64,000 nt of DNA from Anaerolentibacter hominis (GTDB lineage Bacteria > Bacillota > Clostridia > Lachnospirales > Lachnospiraceae). The DNA lies in assembly GCF_032380675.1 (NCBI RefSeq), contig NZ_JAWDIX010000001.1:1612001-1676000 (forward strand), given 5' to 3'. Positions 32,747-41,353 of this stretch are shown here, piece by piece; position 1 is the first letter of the stretch; every line of letters starts with the position of its first letter. A program made the translations under genes and the position numbers. The notes under the pieces were generated by a model. It did not search any database. It was not told where the DNA came from and was given only the letters and a program-made list of their open reading frames with translations.

Positions 32747-33775
32747 TTATCTTTCTTTAAATATTTCATCCAGTTCCATCATCAGTTTCCGCAGCGTCCC
32801 GACTACCTTCTCATAGTCCATCCTCTTCGGACCCACAATACCGATTTTCCCATAGATGCCTTCGCCTAATTCATACGTTGCCGTAACAAGAGAACAGTCT
32901 TTCATGGAGGAAACGCTGGTTTCATCGCCGATATAAACCTGTATGCCTCTCTCCTGCTCTCCGTCCAGTTTCTCATTCATAATCTGGGTCAGAGTCCGTT
33001 TTTCTTCCAATGTGTACAGCAGTTCGGTAGCCTTCTCCCGGTCGCTTAATTCCGGATATTTCAGAATATTGGTAGCGCCGCTTGTATAAACCTCGATATC
33101 ATCTTCCTCCTGGATCGCTTCTGAAATCGCATCCAGAATATCATTGACCACCGTGTCATACGCTCCGGCCTGCTCCTTCATACTGGATATTAAAGGCATG
33201 TTAATCTCTGATAAGCTTCTGCCCTGGAGACAAGTATTCAGCATGATATTCATCTTCAGAATCATATCCTGGCCGATCTGCCCCCTGGATGGGATAATCT
33301 TATTCTTTACCAGATTGCCCTCCAGAACGATGACTGCCAGCAGATGATATTCATCCACCGCCGACAGCTGAATAAATTTCACTTTCACACTTTCAAATGT
33401 AGGTCCTGATACCAGGCTGGCATAGTTGGTATTCACCGCCAGCAGCTTCGCCACCTCTTTCAGCAGGTTATCTAACTTCCCGGCTTTCTCCATCAGGGCA
33501 TCCTTCATATCGTCGATTTCCTGAATCTTGTTGTCCATCATGGTGTCCACATAAAGCCGGTATGCCTTATCCGTAGGAATACGTCCTGCCGATGTGTGCG
33601 GCTGAATAATGTAACCCAGTTCCTCCAGATCAGCCATCTCATTCCGTATGGTGGCGGAACTCAGATTCAGATCCGTATACTTGGAAATGGTTCTGGAACC
33701 CACAGGTTCTCCGGTCTCCAGGTAATTCTGAATGATCGCTTGCAGTATCTTTAATTTTCTTTCACTTAACGGCAT
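32747..33775 (-). CDS. hrcA: Heat-shock repressor HrcA
   Basis: 342 residues. N-terminal winged helix (LSERKLKILQAIIQNYLETGEPVGSR, SSATIRNEMADLEELGYI), then the HrcA core. Binds the CIRCE operator just ahead of this gene and so controls its own operon. SD GGGGGTGA. Confidence 0.98.
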   Translation of the reverse strand: MPLSERKLKILQAIIQNYLETGEPVGSRTISKYTDLNLSSATIRNEMADLEELGYIIQPHTSAGRIPTDKAYRLYVDTMMDNKIQEIDDMKDALMEKAGKLDNLLKEVAKLLAVNTNYASLVSGPTFESVKVKFIQLSAVDEYHLLAVIVLEGNLVKNKIIPSRGQIGQDMILKMNIMLNTCLQGRSLSEINMPLISSMKEQAGAYDTVVNDILDAISEAIQEEDDIEVYTSGATNILKYPELSDREKATELLYTLEEKRTLTQIMNEKLDGEQERGIQVYIGDETSVSSMKDCSLVTATYELGEGIYGKIGIVGPKRMDYEKVVGTLRKLMMELDEIFKER

Positions 33776-33810
33776 TCCAAATCACCCCCGACCTCGTCTT
33801 TTTGCATCTG

Positions 33811-33837
33811 TCAGCACTCATTGTTTTAGAGTGCTAA
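33811..33837 (-). promoter_or_regulatory. CIRCE operator of the hrcA-grpE-dnaK-dnaJ operon
   Basis: TTAGCACTC, nine bases, GAGTGCTGA on the minus strand; one base off the consensus inverted repeat TTAGCACTC-N9-GAGTGCTAA. It lies just downstream of the -10 box, around the expected transcription start. Confidence 0.95.
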
Positions 33838-33851
33838 CATTTACTGGTATT

Positions 33852-33880
33852 AAAATACCACTCCCAATCTATAATGTCAA
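33852..33880 (-). promoter_or_regulatory. Sigma-A promoter of the heat-shock operon
   Basis: -35 TTGACA (33875-33880), 17 bases, -10 TATTTT (33852-33857) on the minus strand, directly ahead of CIRCE. Confidence 0.85.
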
Positions 33881-33928
33881 CACCTAAATTCATAATTATC
33901 ATAAATATTTCACAAATTTTATGTAATA

Positions 33929-33956
33929 AAAAAAACAGGCCGGTAATTCCGGCCTG
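33929..33956 (-). terminator. Terminator of the M18 aminopeptidase gene
   Basis: Hairpin CAGGCCGG / CCGGCCTG followed on the minus strand by eight T. Confidence 0.85.
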
Positions 33957-33962
33957 AGTAAA

Positions 33963-35270
33963 TTATTCTGCTGTAAAATACACACTCAGCAAGGATTCCA
34001 GGGCAGCCTGATCGGAAACCGCCATACACTCTCTGGCCGAATGCATGGCCAGAACCGGCACGCCGATATCCAGAGTCCTCACCGGAATCAGGGAGGATAC
34101 AATGGAGCCGATCGTGGAGCCTCCCGGAATATCCGATCGGTTTACATACTTTTGAAATGGAATCTGATTTGCCTCACAAAGCTGCATCAGAATGCCTGCC
34201 AGTTCACTGTCACAGGCATAGGACTGGCTGGCCGACATCTTGAAGGCCACGCCCTTCCCCGGCAGCACCGGATTGGTAGGGTCTCCCTTCTCCGGGCTGT
34301 TGGGATGGTGGGCATGCGCCACATCCACAGAGAGCAGGAATCCGGAGGCAATATCCCGGTAAAGCCGCTCCTTCTCCAGACCCAGGCAGCCGTATATCCG
34401 CTCCAGGAGTCCGGGCAGCAGTGCAGAGTCCGCTCCCTGTCTGGTCCGGCTTCCCACCTCCTCGTGGTCGAATAATCCGATCAGATTAAGTCCCGACGGC
34501 CTTATATCCCCTGTGATTCCTTCTACACAGGCCTGAACCGAGGTAATGTTGTCAAGTCTTGGGCCGGATAAAAGCTTTCCTGTAAAACCCAGCCTCTCCG
34601 CTTCTTCCCTTACATATACCGTCAATTCATAATCCAGGATATCCTCCTTCGCCGCGCCCAGCTCCGCCGCCAGAGCTTCCAGGAAAAACGAGTCGTCACA
34701 ACCCTCCTCCGGAAAAAGTTCTCCTACGGGCAGCAAATCTTTCTGCCTGTTTAATTCGATTCCTTTATTTACCTCTCTGTTCATATGGATTGCCAGATTA
34801 GGTATCGTCAGAACCGGCCGTTTAAAATCAACCAGCCGCATCCTGGGCTCAAATAGACTGCCCTTTAAGGCCACCTTGCCGGAAATCGAGAGCGGACGGT
34901 CAAGCCAGGTGTTCAGAATGGGTCCCCCATATACGGAAGTGTTCAGCTTTCCGTATCCTGACTGTTTTATCCCGCAGCCCGGTTTTAGTTTAAAGCCAGG
35001 AAAATCCGTGTGGGCGATGGCTGCCCGCAGACTTCCGGCGGTTATAAATTGTCTGCCAGCCGTAAACGCAAAGAGGGCGGAGCCAAAAAACACCGTATAA
35101 TATTTTCCACCGGGTTTCAATTCCCATTTATCCTCCGGATTTAAATAAGTAAATCCGGCCTCCTTAAGATCCAGTGCAGCTCTCCGGACCGTATGATAGG
35201 AGGATGTGGATTCCGCAAGTCTCTGTTTTAGTTCAATATAAATATCCTGTTCTGCTTTTCTTTCCAGCAT
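33963..35270 (-). CDS. M18 family aminopeptidase
   Basis: 435 residues. Zinc aminopeptidase of the ApeA/ApeB kind. Metal and catalytic motifs: AHTDFPGF, LFDHEEVGSRTR, SVDVAHAHHPN, and GGSTIGSIVSS with AMHSARECM near the end. Cytoplasmic, no signal. Stands alone between two terminators. Confidence 0.93.
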   Translation of the reverse strand: MLERKAEQDIYIELKQRLAESTSSYHTVRRAALDLKEAGFTYLNPEDKWELKPGGKYYTVFFGSALFAFTAGRQFITAGSLRAAIAHTDFPGFKLKPGCGIKQSGYGKLNTSVYGGPILNTWLDRPLSISGKVALKGSLFEPRMRLVDFKRPVLTIPNLAIHMNREVNKGIELNRQKDLLPVGELFPEEGCDDSFFLEALAAELGAAKEDILDYELTVYVREEAERLGFTGKLLSGPRLDNITSVQACVEGITGDIRPSGLNLIGLFDHEEVGSRTRQGADSALLPGLLERIYGCLGLEKERLYRDIASGFLLSVDVAHAHHPNSPEKGDPTNPVLPGKGVAFKMSASQSYACDSELAGILMQLCEANQIPFQKYVNRSDIPGGSTIGSIVSSLIPVRTLDIGVPVLAMHSARECMAVSDQAALESLLSVYFTAE

Positions 35271-35292
35271 TGTCTCTCTCCCATTCTATTAG

Positions 35293-35353
35293 AGGAAAGT
35301 CTGGAGACTTTCCTATGTAATGAAATAAATCCCTGCCGACCAGGGCAGGGATT
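35293..35353 (-). terminator. Two hairpins, terminator of the c-di-AMP receptor gene
   Basis: AAATCCCTGCC / GGCAGGGATTT (35327-35353) followed by ATTTC on the minus strand is the likely terminator. A second hairpin AGGAAAGTC / GACTTTCCT lies at 35293-35314. Confidence 0.6.
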
Positions 35354-35382
35354 TTAAGTATTATTATCCTTCGTATACTATG

Positions 35383-35718
35383 TCACACCTTTTCAAACCG
35401 ATCCACATCGGTCACAAAGACGATCGCCCCGCCCACCTCTATATTCACCGGGGTTGGCATATAGCATCCCACTCCCAGGCCTCCTGCCGGCGGAATCGGC
35501 GTATTGTAGACTAACTGTTCTCTCTGAGCGCAATTTTTCTTAACGATGTCGATCACATCCTGTACCTTTTCTTCATCGGTACCGATCAGCAGGGTCGTAT
35601 TTCCCTTCCTCAGAAATCCTCCCGTGGTGGCCAGCTTCGTAACACTAAAACCATTTTGATTCAGTTCGGAAATCACGTCATTTGCATCATCATTAATAAT
35701 TGCATAGATTAACTTCAT
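35383..35718 (-). CDS. Cyclic-di-AMP receptor (PstA/DarA family, PII-like)
   Basis: 111 residues from the ATG at 35718 (MKLIYAIINDDANDVISEL), with GGAGGGAG ahead. PII-like trimer family that binds c-di-AMP; motifs TTGGFLRKGNTTLLIGTDE and GGAIVFVTDVDRF. Targets of this family are largely unknown. Confidence 0.92.
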   Translation of the reverse strand: MKLIYAIINDDANDVISELNQNGFSVTKLATTGGFLRKGNTTLLIGTDEEKVQDVIDIVKKNCAQREQLVYNTPIPPAGGLGVGCYMPTPVNIEVGGAIVFVTDVDRFEKV

Positions 35719-35877
35719 ATGCGCTCCCTCCAATCTGTCACTTTCTCCGTCCCATAAAACCTGGGATGGAATAAGAAAGAATTTTTCTTTTTATAAGTAT
35801 ACCATAAAAAAAGAGCTGCGAACGCCAAACCACAAAATTTTCATAAAAATTTAATGTCTTGTCTCTTCTCTTTATAG

Positions 35878-36006
35878 TATACTTAATGTAGTGAAAAACC
35901 TGAGACGGTTCTACATAGAAAACAAGCCCGGAGCGAAGACGCCGAAGCGGCCGCCGGGTAACGATAAATGCTTTGCAAAATGCTGATGAATGGAAATGAG
36001 GTAAAT
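35878..36006 (+). promoter_or_regulatory. Promoter and structured leader of the CBS-domain gene
   Basis: A -10 box TATACT (35878-35883) is followed by a leader of about 117 bases. Two stems are clear: TGTAG...AACC / GGTT...CTACA (35887-35915) and a GC-rich CCCGG / CCGGG enclosing GCCG / CGGC (about 35927-35958), then a small TGC / GCA element before the ribosome site. This GC-rich fold in an AT-rich gap suggests a riboswitch or other RNA regulator; it matches no class I can name. Confidence 0.5.
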
Positions 36007-36453
36007 ATGAACATCTTATTCTTTTTAACACCCAAAAGTGAGGTTGCCTATATTTTTGATGACTATACTGTCAGACAGGCACTGGAAAAAATGGAGTACC
36101 ACCGCTACTCTGCCGTCCCGGTTTTAAACCGCCAGGGGGAATATGTGGGAACAATCACCGAAGGAGATTTTCTCTGGACATACAAGCACAATCTGATCAG
36201 CGGCGAGAAGATTGCCATCGAACACATTCCGGTATCAAATATACCGCGCCGCATTAAAAATCAGCCGATCGGCGCCAATGCCAATATTGAAGACCTGTTT
36301 CTGAAGGCCTCCAACCAGAATTTCGTACCGGTAGTTGACGATAAAAATGTGTTTATCGGAATCGTAACCAGAAAGGATATTATTCAGTATTGCATAAACT
36401 GCGCCAATGACGCGGAGGCGGCAAAGTCCGACGTGTCTGCGGCTTCCGTCTGA
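36007..36453 (+). CDS. CBS-domain protein
   Basis: 148 residues from the ATG at 36007 (MNILFFLTPKSEVAY), with GAGG ahead. Two CBS motifs: VRQALEKMEYHRYSAVPVLNR with GTITEGDFLW, and IEDLFLKASNQNFVPVVDD with GIVTRKDII. CBS pairs bind adenosyl ligands or c-di-AMP. No effector domain is attached. A c-di-AMP receptor gene lies divergently beside it. Confidence 0.88.
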   Translation: MNILFFLTPKSEVAYIFDDYTVRQALEKMEYHRYSAVPVLNRQGEYVGTITEGDFLWTYKHNLISGEKIAIEHIPVSNIPRRIKNQPIGANANIEDLFLKASNQNFVPVVDDKNVFIGIVTRKDIIQYCINCANDAEAAKSDVSAASV

Positions 36454-36464
36454 AGAACAATCGA

Positions 36465-36499
36465 AAAGGCCGGCGTGCTTTTTGCATGCCGGCCTTTGT
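36465..36499. terminator. Bidirectional terminator between the CBS gene and the ABC operon
   Basis: AAAGGCCGGC / GCCGGCCTTT with a short T-rich loop; serves the two convergent genes. Confidence 0.75.
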
Positions 36500-36511
36500 C
36501 ATCCGTTCATA

Positions 36512-37267
36512 TTAACCCAGTATACTGTGAATGAACCCCGCAATCCGGGGGGATGAGGGGTGATTAAAGATCTGATCCGGCGTGTCATCCGCCGCGATTC
36601 CCTCTTCATCCATAAACAAAACCCGGTCCGCCACTTCTCTGGCAAATCCCATCTCATGTGTCACCACAATCATCGTCATTTTCTCTCTGGCCAGATCTTT
36701 CATGACAGCCAGAACCTCGCTGGTCAGCTGAGGGTCCAGGGAAGAGGTAGGCTCGTCAAACAGCAGCATATCCGGGTTCATCATCAGCGCCCGGGCAATT
36801 GCCACTCTCTGCTTCTGCCCGCCGGAAAGCTCCGACGGCATGGCTTTTTCTCTTCCTGACAGTCCTACCTTATTTAAAAGCTTAACAGCCTGTTCTTCCG
36901 CTTCTTTCTGATTTACGCCCTTCACATACCTGGGGGCATAGGTCAGGTTATCCAGCACCGTAAGGTGGGGAAAAAGATTGAAATTCTGAAATACCATTCC
37001 CATCTTGGAACAGACCCTGCGGCACTCTTTTTCAGGAAGATAGCTTCCATCCTTCATCAGCGGTTCGCCCTCGATCAGGATGGTACCGCCCTCCGCCCGC
37101 TCCAGATTGATCAGACACCGGAGCATGGTGCTCTTGCCCGCGCCGGAAGGCCCGATCACTGCAATCGTTTCCCCTCTGCACACCTGAAATGAAACATCCT
37201 GCAGCACATGCATACCCTCAAAACTTTTATTTAATTTCTCTACTTCAATAATCGGCTGATTTCCCAT
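36512..37267 (-). CDS. Polar amino-acid ABC transporter, ATP-binding protein
   Basis: 251 residues from the ATG at 37267 (MGNQPIIEVEKL), with GGAG seven bases ahead. Walker A GPSGAGKST, signature LSGGQKQRVAIARAL, Walker B MLLFDEPTS, and H-loop VVTHEMGFA. GlnQ/HisP type. Encoded after its permease and binding protein. Confidence 0.95.
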   Translation of the reverse strand: MGNQPIIEVEKLNKSFEGMHVLQDVSFQVCRGETIAVIGPSGAGKSTMLRCLINLERAEGGTILIEGEPLMKDGSYLPEKECRRVCSKMGMVFQNFNLFPHLTVLDNLTYAPRYVKGVNQKEAEEQAVKLLNKVGLSGREKAMPSELSGGQKQRVAIARALMMNPDMLLFDEPTSSLDPQLTSEVLAVMKDLAREKMTMIVVTHEMGFAREVADRVLFMDEEGIAADDTPDQIFNHPSSPRIAGFIHSILG

Positions 37268-37288
37268 TGCACTTCTCCGCATCCATTC

Positions 37289-37945
37289 TTAATAAGAAAC
37301 TTTCTTTTCCATGCGCTCCAATATCTTCGTCAGAACCAGTGTCATTGCCAGATAGAACAGGGCCGCAACCAGATAGGCTGTCGCGTTAACATCCCTGTTA
37401 ACCGCACTTTTAGCAAAGTATAGAAGCTCCGTCACCCCGATGGCGGTGATCAGCGAAGTGTCTTTTACAAGGGTAATGCATTCATTGCCCAGAGACGGAA
37501 GGCATACCCGGAACATCTGGGGTATAACGATCTTGGTGGATGTCTGCCATCCGGAAAAGCCAAGCACCTTCGCCGCTTCGTACTGTCCCTTGTCCACACT
37601 CAAAAGCCCGCCTCTGAAAATCTCACAGAAGTAGGCCGCGTAGTTTAAGACAAAAGCCACGCAGGCCGCCTGAAACCGGTCCATCACCAGATATTCCCCG
37701 ATCCCCGGAATAAAAGTCAGCCCATAATAGAAGAAATACAGCTGGAGGAGAAGGGGAGTTCCCCGCATCAGCCATATATAAACGCCCAGTATTCCCCGCA
37801 GTGCCTTAAACCGGCTTGCCCGCACAAAAGATAGCAGCAGTCCCAGCGGCAATGAAATCAGCAGGGTTATGGCAAACAGCCCAAGGGTATACTGCAGACC
37901 GGGAATCAACTGCCGGAATAAGCCGAAGAAATAACTAATGTCCAT
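37289..37945 (-). CDS. Polar amino-acid ABC transporter, permease
   Basis: 218 residues, about five membrane helices, HisM/GlnP type with the start YTLGLFAITLLISLPLGLLL and the EAA loop EAAKVLGFSGWQTSTKIVIP. Works with the adjacent ATPase and binding lipoprotein. Confidence 0.95.
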   Translation of the reverse strand: MDISYFFGLFRQLIPGLQYTLGLFAITLLISLPLGLLLSFVRASRFKALRGILGVYIWLMRGTPLLLQLYFFYYGLTFIPGIGEYLVMDRFQAACVAFVLNYAAYFCEIFRGGLLSVDKGQYEAAKVLGFSGWQTSTKIVIPQMFRVCLPSLGNECITLVKDTSLITAIGVTELLYFAKSAVNRDVNATAYLVAALFYLAMTLVLTKILERMEKKVSY

Positions 37946-37960
37946 ATCCGCTCCTGTTTA

Positions 37961-38812
37961 TTATTTACTGCTGTCCTGAGTCAGCATATAGTTTCCTACA
38001 ACTGAGTCTACTACAAAAACGTCGATTCTGCCTGCTTTTAAATCATTATAGGCGTCCACATTGTTGGCATACTCTTTTATCTCTTTCACTTCGCTGCCTA
38101 CCGGATCGTTGATAACTGCGTCATAGGAAGAGGAGCCCTTCTGAAGGCCGACTACTTTTCCCTTCATATCTGCCCTGGTCTTAACATCAGAGCCTTCCGG
38201 AACAATAATAATCTGCTCATTGGCGATATAAGGCTTCGCAAAAAACATCACCTCAACCCGCTCGTCGGTAATCGTCATACCGTTCCACAGACAGTCTACT
38301 TTACCGGAGGTTAACTCCATTTCTTTGGAATCCCAGTCAATCGGCTGAAACTCCACTTCCACACCCAGGCGTTTGGCTACCTCTTTCGCCAGATCAATAT
38401 CATAGCCTGCCAGCTCGCCGGATTCATCCCGGAATCCCATCGGCGGATAGCTGTCGTCCAGACCCACGATGAAGGTACCCTTTTCCTGGATCTTCGTCCA
38501 GGAATCGTCCTCAGCAGGTGCCGATGTTTCCTTTATGTAATCCACATCCTTTAACAGCGTATCTCTGCCGAACCATTTCTCGGACAGTTCCAGAGCGGTG
38601 CCATCCTCAATCATCTCATCCATCACTTCCTGCACTTTCAGACCGAAGGCAATGTCTTCTTTCCGGAAGCCAACGCCATACTCTTCTTCTGCCAATGTAT
38701 CGGACAGAGCCACATAACTGTCGGCTTTTTTCTTTCCGCAGCCGGTAAGCGCAGTCGCCGCCATCGTCATAACACATAAAAATGCCAATACCCGTTTCAT
38801 TTTCTTATTCAT
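37961..38812 (-). CDS. Polar amino-acid ABC transporter, substrate-binding lipoprotein
   Basis: 283 residues. Lipoprotein signal MKRVLAFLCVMTMAATALTGC, then a family 3 solute-binding domain (FIVGLDDSYPPMGFRDESGELAGYDIDLAKEV, split by signature DCLWNGMTITDER). The N-terminal stretch to about 100 appears to hold an extra partial repeat of the same fold (GVGFRKEDIAFGLKVQEVMDEM), which is unusual. Substrate not determinable. Confidence 0.93.
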   Translation of the reverse strand: MNKKMKRVLAFLCVMTMAATALTGCGKKKADSYVALSDTLAEEEYGVGFRKEDIAFGLKVQEVMDEMIEDGTALELSEKWFGRDTLLKDVDYIKETSAPAEDDSWTKIQEKGTFIVGLDDSYPPMGFRDESGELAGYDIDLAKEVAKRLGVEVEFQPIDWDSKEMELTSGKVDCLWNGMTITDERVEVMFFAKPYIANEQIIIVPEGSDVKTRADMKGKVVGLQKGSSSYDAVINDPVGSEVKEIKEYANNVDAYNDLKAGRIDVFVVDSVVGNYMLTQDSSK

Positions 38813-38912
38813 GGAAAACTACCTCTCTTTTCACTTTACTTTAGTAATACGACACTGTGAGACATTATAGCACAAGCCCCTTTTGTTTGGCAAGTGCAGA
38901 TTGTGGAAATAA

Positions 38913-38956
38913 AAGAGCTGTTGGATGGTTTATTATCACCACCCGCAACAGCTCTT
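38913..38956 (-). terminator. Terminator of the deacetylase-like gene
   Basis: AAGAGCTGTTG / CAACAGCTCTT hairpin followed by TTATTT on the minus strand. Confidence 0.75.
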
Positions 38957-38960
38957 CCTT

Positions 38961-40019
38961 TTATTGGGTATTGTTTTGATTTGATGACCGGTCTGCTGAA
39001 TCGGAGGAAAACTGCACCGGCTTTACCTCTTTGTTTAAGGATTCAAAGGTAAATCCCCGGGCTGTCAGTCCTTCTATGATAGAGGGAAGCGCCTCCGCGG
39101 TAGTCTGATTCCGCTCTCCCCCATGCAGCAGTATCACAGCATTATTTACCCGGTCAGCCTGACTCAGCACACGTTCTGAAATGACGCCCGCAGCAGCATT
39201 TCCGCTTTCATCCCCGGCGCTGATATTCCAGTCAAAATAGAGAAAGCCTCTCCGCCCCAGCTCCTGCTTTATATTCTGATAGACGCTGGTTGTGCTTTTA
39301 CTTCCGCCCGGAAACCGGAATAAAGAGCAGCGGATACCGGTCAGAGCATATACCTTTTCGTATATTTTATTGAAATCCTCCATATAATTATCAAGCGATT
39401 GGTACAGGGTCTCTTCCGGTGTACCGGCCCCACGAAGCGCCAGGATATGGCCCTGCCCGGCAATCTGTTCGTACAGTGCAGTATACTCCGGATTGTCTGT
39501 ATCGTCCACAAAAAAAGTAGCCGGAATGTCATATTGTTCCAGAATCCCCAGTATGTTCTCCATCTGCCCGCAAGGAGCTCCGTTAAAAGTCAGATACGCT
39601 TTTTTCTCTGCAGTTGTTTCCTCCCCGGCTCGCAGCTCCGGGTAAAGTCCTTCATAAATGCCAGGATCATAGGTTAATTCCCCGCCCGCAGCAGAAGTTT
39701 CCTCTGTCATGGACATCACGGTATCTTCCAGTTCACCTATATATTCCGCCTGAGAATCCGCCTGCTGCTGCATCTGGTCTTTTTCCTTTATCAGGCTGTT
39801 CTTCTTCGATTCCAGCTCGCTGTTCTCTGTCTCCAGTTCTTCAAGGCGCGCCTTCGCAAGCTCCTGCTTGTCCAGCAGCTTCTCCGACTCACCGGACAGG
39901 CGGTTAATCAGCATAATGCCCCATACGATGCAGATCAAAAACATCATGCTGATCATAAAGCGGAATACTTTTTTTCGGGTTTTTCTTTTTCTCTGTTTGA
40001 CTCTCCAATCTCGTTCCAT
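38961..40019 (-). CDS. Polysaccharide deacetylase-fold membrane protein, probably inactive
   Basis: 352 residues from the ATG at 40019 (AGGAGG ahead). Basic N-terminus, one membrane helix (about 22-40), coiled coil (about 48-95), then a NodB-homology domain. The active-site motif usually TFDDGP reads TFNGAP and the usual H-[ST]-x-x-H metal motif reads LRGAG, so the metal-binding Asp and both His are gone. Later motifs remain (FRFPGGS, YFDWNISAGD, LLHGG). Likely a non-catalytic, membrane-anchored binding protein. SD and length are normal, so it is not a simple pseudogene. Confidence 0.85.
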   Translation of the reverse strand: MERDWRVKQRKRKTRKKVFRFMISMMFLICIVWGIMLINRLSGESEKLLDKQELAKARLEELETENSELESKKNSLIKEKDQMQQQADSQAEYIGELEDTVMSMTEETSAAGGELTYDPGIYEGLYPELRAGEETTAEKKAYLTFNGAPCGQMENILGILEQYDIPATFFVDDTDNPEYTALYEQIAGQGHILALRGAGTPEETLYQSLDNYMEDFNKIYEKVYALTGIRCSLFRFPGGSKSTTSVYQNIKQELGRRGFLYFDWNISAGDESGNAAAGVISERVLSQADRVNNAVILLHGGERNQTTAEALPSIIEGLTARGFTFESLNKEVKPVQFSSDSADRSSNQNNTQ

Positions 40020-40227
40020 ATTTCCTCCTAAACCACCGGCCAAAAGGCAGTCATTTCTTTTTTCGGCACAACATTATAAACATTATTATCCTGACTTGCC
40101 TGAAAAAATATGTTGGGAGGTTTTACAAATGAGACCGATTTTTCATAGAGTTCCCGGAAAGTGTATGTTAGAATATTGTGGTAAATTATAATAAAAGAAT
40201 TCGTTTATTCAAACGGAAGGAATGGAA

Positions 40228-40794
40228 ATGAAAAAAAGACTGGAAGAGATGAGCAATGAGGAGCTGTGGCAGTTATTTCCTATTGAATTGAAAAAACCAC
40301 AGTTCGAGTGGAAGTCCTGGTATGAAGAAGAATCGGCACTGCTCCGCCGGTTTCTTCCTTCGGATCATATAAAGCGCATCAGCCACGTAGGCAGCACTTC
40401 GGTTAAAACAATATGGGCAAAACCGATCGTGGATATACTGGCAGAAATGACCCCGGAGGGCAGCAGAGACGTTCTGAAAGAGTTGCTCCTGCAGCATGGC
40501 TATCGCTGCATGTCACAGGATGAAAAACGTATGTCCTTCAACAAAGGCTACACAGAGGAAGGCTTTGCGCAAAAAGTGTTCCATCTGCATCTTAGATATC
40601 CCGGAGACAACGACGAACTATATTTCAGGGATTTTCTCATTGACCATCCGGAGACAGCCGAAGAATATGAACGCTTAAAGCTTTCGCTCGGGAAAAGCTT
40701 TCAATATGACCGGGATGCCTATACGGAGGCTAAAACCGGCTTTATTGTGCGCTGTACCCGGAAGGCAAGGGAGCTGTATGGTTCCCGCTACTGA
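40228..40794 (+). CDS. GrpB family protein (UPF0157, nucleotidyltransferase-like)
   Basis: 188 residues from the ATG at 40228 (MKKRLEEMSNEEL), with GGAAGGA ahead; an ATG at 40222 abuts that site. The family motif HVGSTSVKTIWAKPIVDI resembles the nucleotidyltransferase active-site loop. Activity unproven. It overlaps the convergent glycosylase gene by 7 bases. Confidence 0.88.
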   Translation: MKKRLEEMSNEELWQLFPIELKKPQFEWKSWYEEESALLRRFLPSDHIKRISHVGSTSVKTIWAKPIVDILAEMTPEGSRDVLKELLLQHGYRCMSQDEKRMSFNKGYTEEGFAQKVFHLHLRYPGDNDELYFRDFLIDHPETAEEYERLKLSLGKSFQYDRDAYTEAKTGFIVRCTRKARELYGSRY

Positions 40795-41324
40795 CCAATA
40801 CCGGATTCTGCATCTGCCACGGCACGAATCTGGCGGTATGCGCTCACTAGATCGTCAAAGCCGGCCTGGCAGTTGGCCGGACTGGTGGACGGCAGCTTTA
40901 TAATAGGATATTCGTTCGCACAGGCCGAAAGTTTCCTGTACAGATCTGCAGCCGCAGCGCCGGTCGCAAACACCTGCCGGATGGACGCGGTCTGAAACAG
41001 AGTGGTAAAATCGTTTGGGACAGGATTTCGGATGCTGCTGTCGGATGCGCCGGTTATCTCACAGGTCTTTAATACATCCCAGAGGGCCAGATGCTTTCGC
41101 ACTAAAAAATCCTTCTTTTCTTCAATTGTAGTGAGTTCCGGCTCTCCGTATACCGCCGCCATCACTTTCCAGAACCGGTTTCTGGGATGACCATAAAAAA
41201 ATCCCGTCTCACGGGATTTGGGCGACGGCATGGTTCCCAGAATCAGAACTCTGGAATCCGCATCCCAGACCGGTTCAATTTCATGCTCCACCAAAGTTCT
41301 GATTCCATTCTCCGACTTTTTCAT
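40788..41324 (-). CDS. DNA-deoxyinosine (hypoxanthine) glycosylase
   Basis: 178 residues. Uracil-DNA-glycosylase superfamily, deoxyinosine-specific branch: LILGTMPSPKSRETGFFYGHPRNRFW at the N-terminal half and LPSTSPANC near the end. Removes hypoxanthine from deaminated DNA. Confidence 0.88.
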   Translation of the reverse strand: MKKSENGIRTLVEHEIEPVWDADSRVLILGTMPSPKSRETGFFYGHPRNRFWKVMAAVYGEPELTTIEEKKDFLVRKHLALWDVLKTCEITGASDSSIRNPVPNDFTTLFQTASIRQVFATGAAAADLYRKLSACANEYPIIKLPSTSPANCQAGFDDLVSAYRQIRAVADAESGIGQ

Positions 41325-41353
41325 CTTTTGAAACGTTCCTTTCCGGCTCCCGC

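Noticed and set aside
35890..36006. TPP riboswitch ahead of the CBS gene
   Set aside because: CTGAGA is present but the second conserved half (ACCTGA...GGTTAGTACC type) is not, and the gene is not thiamin-related.
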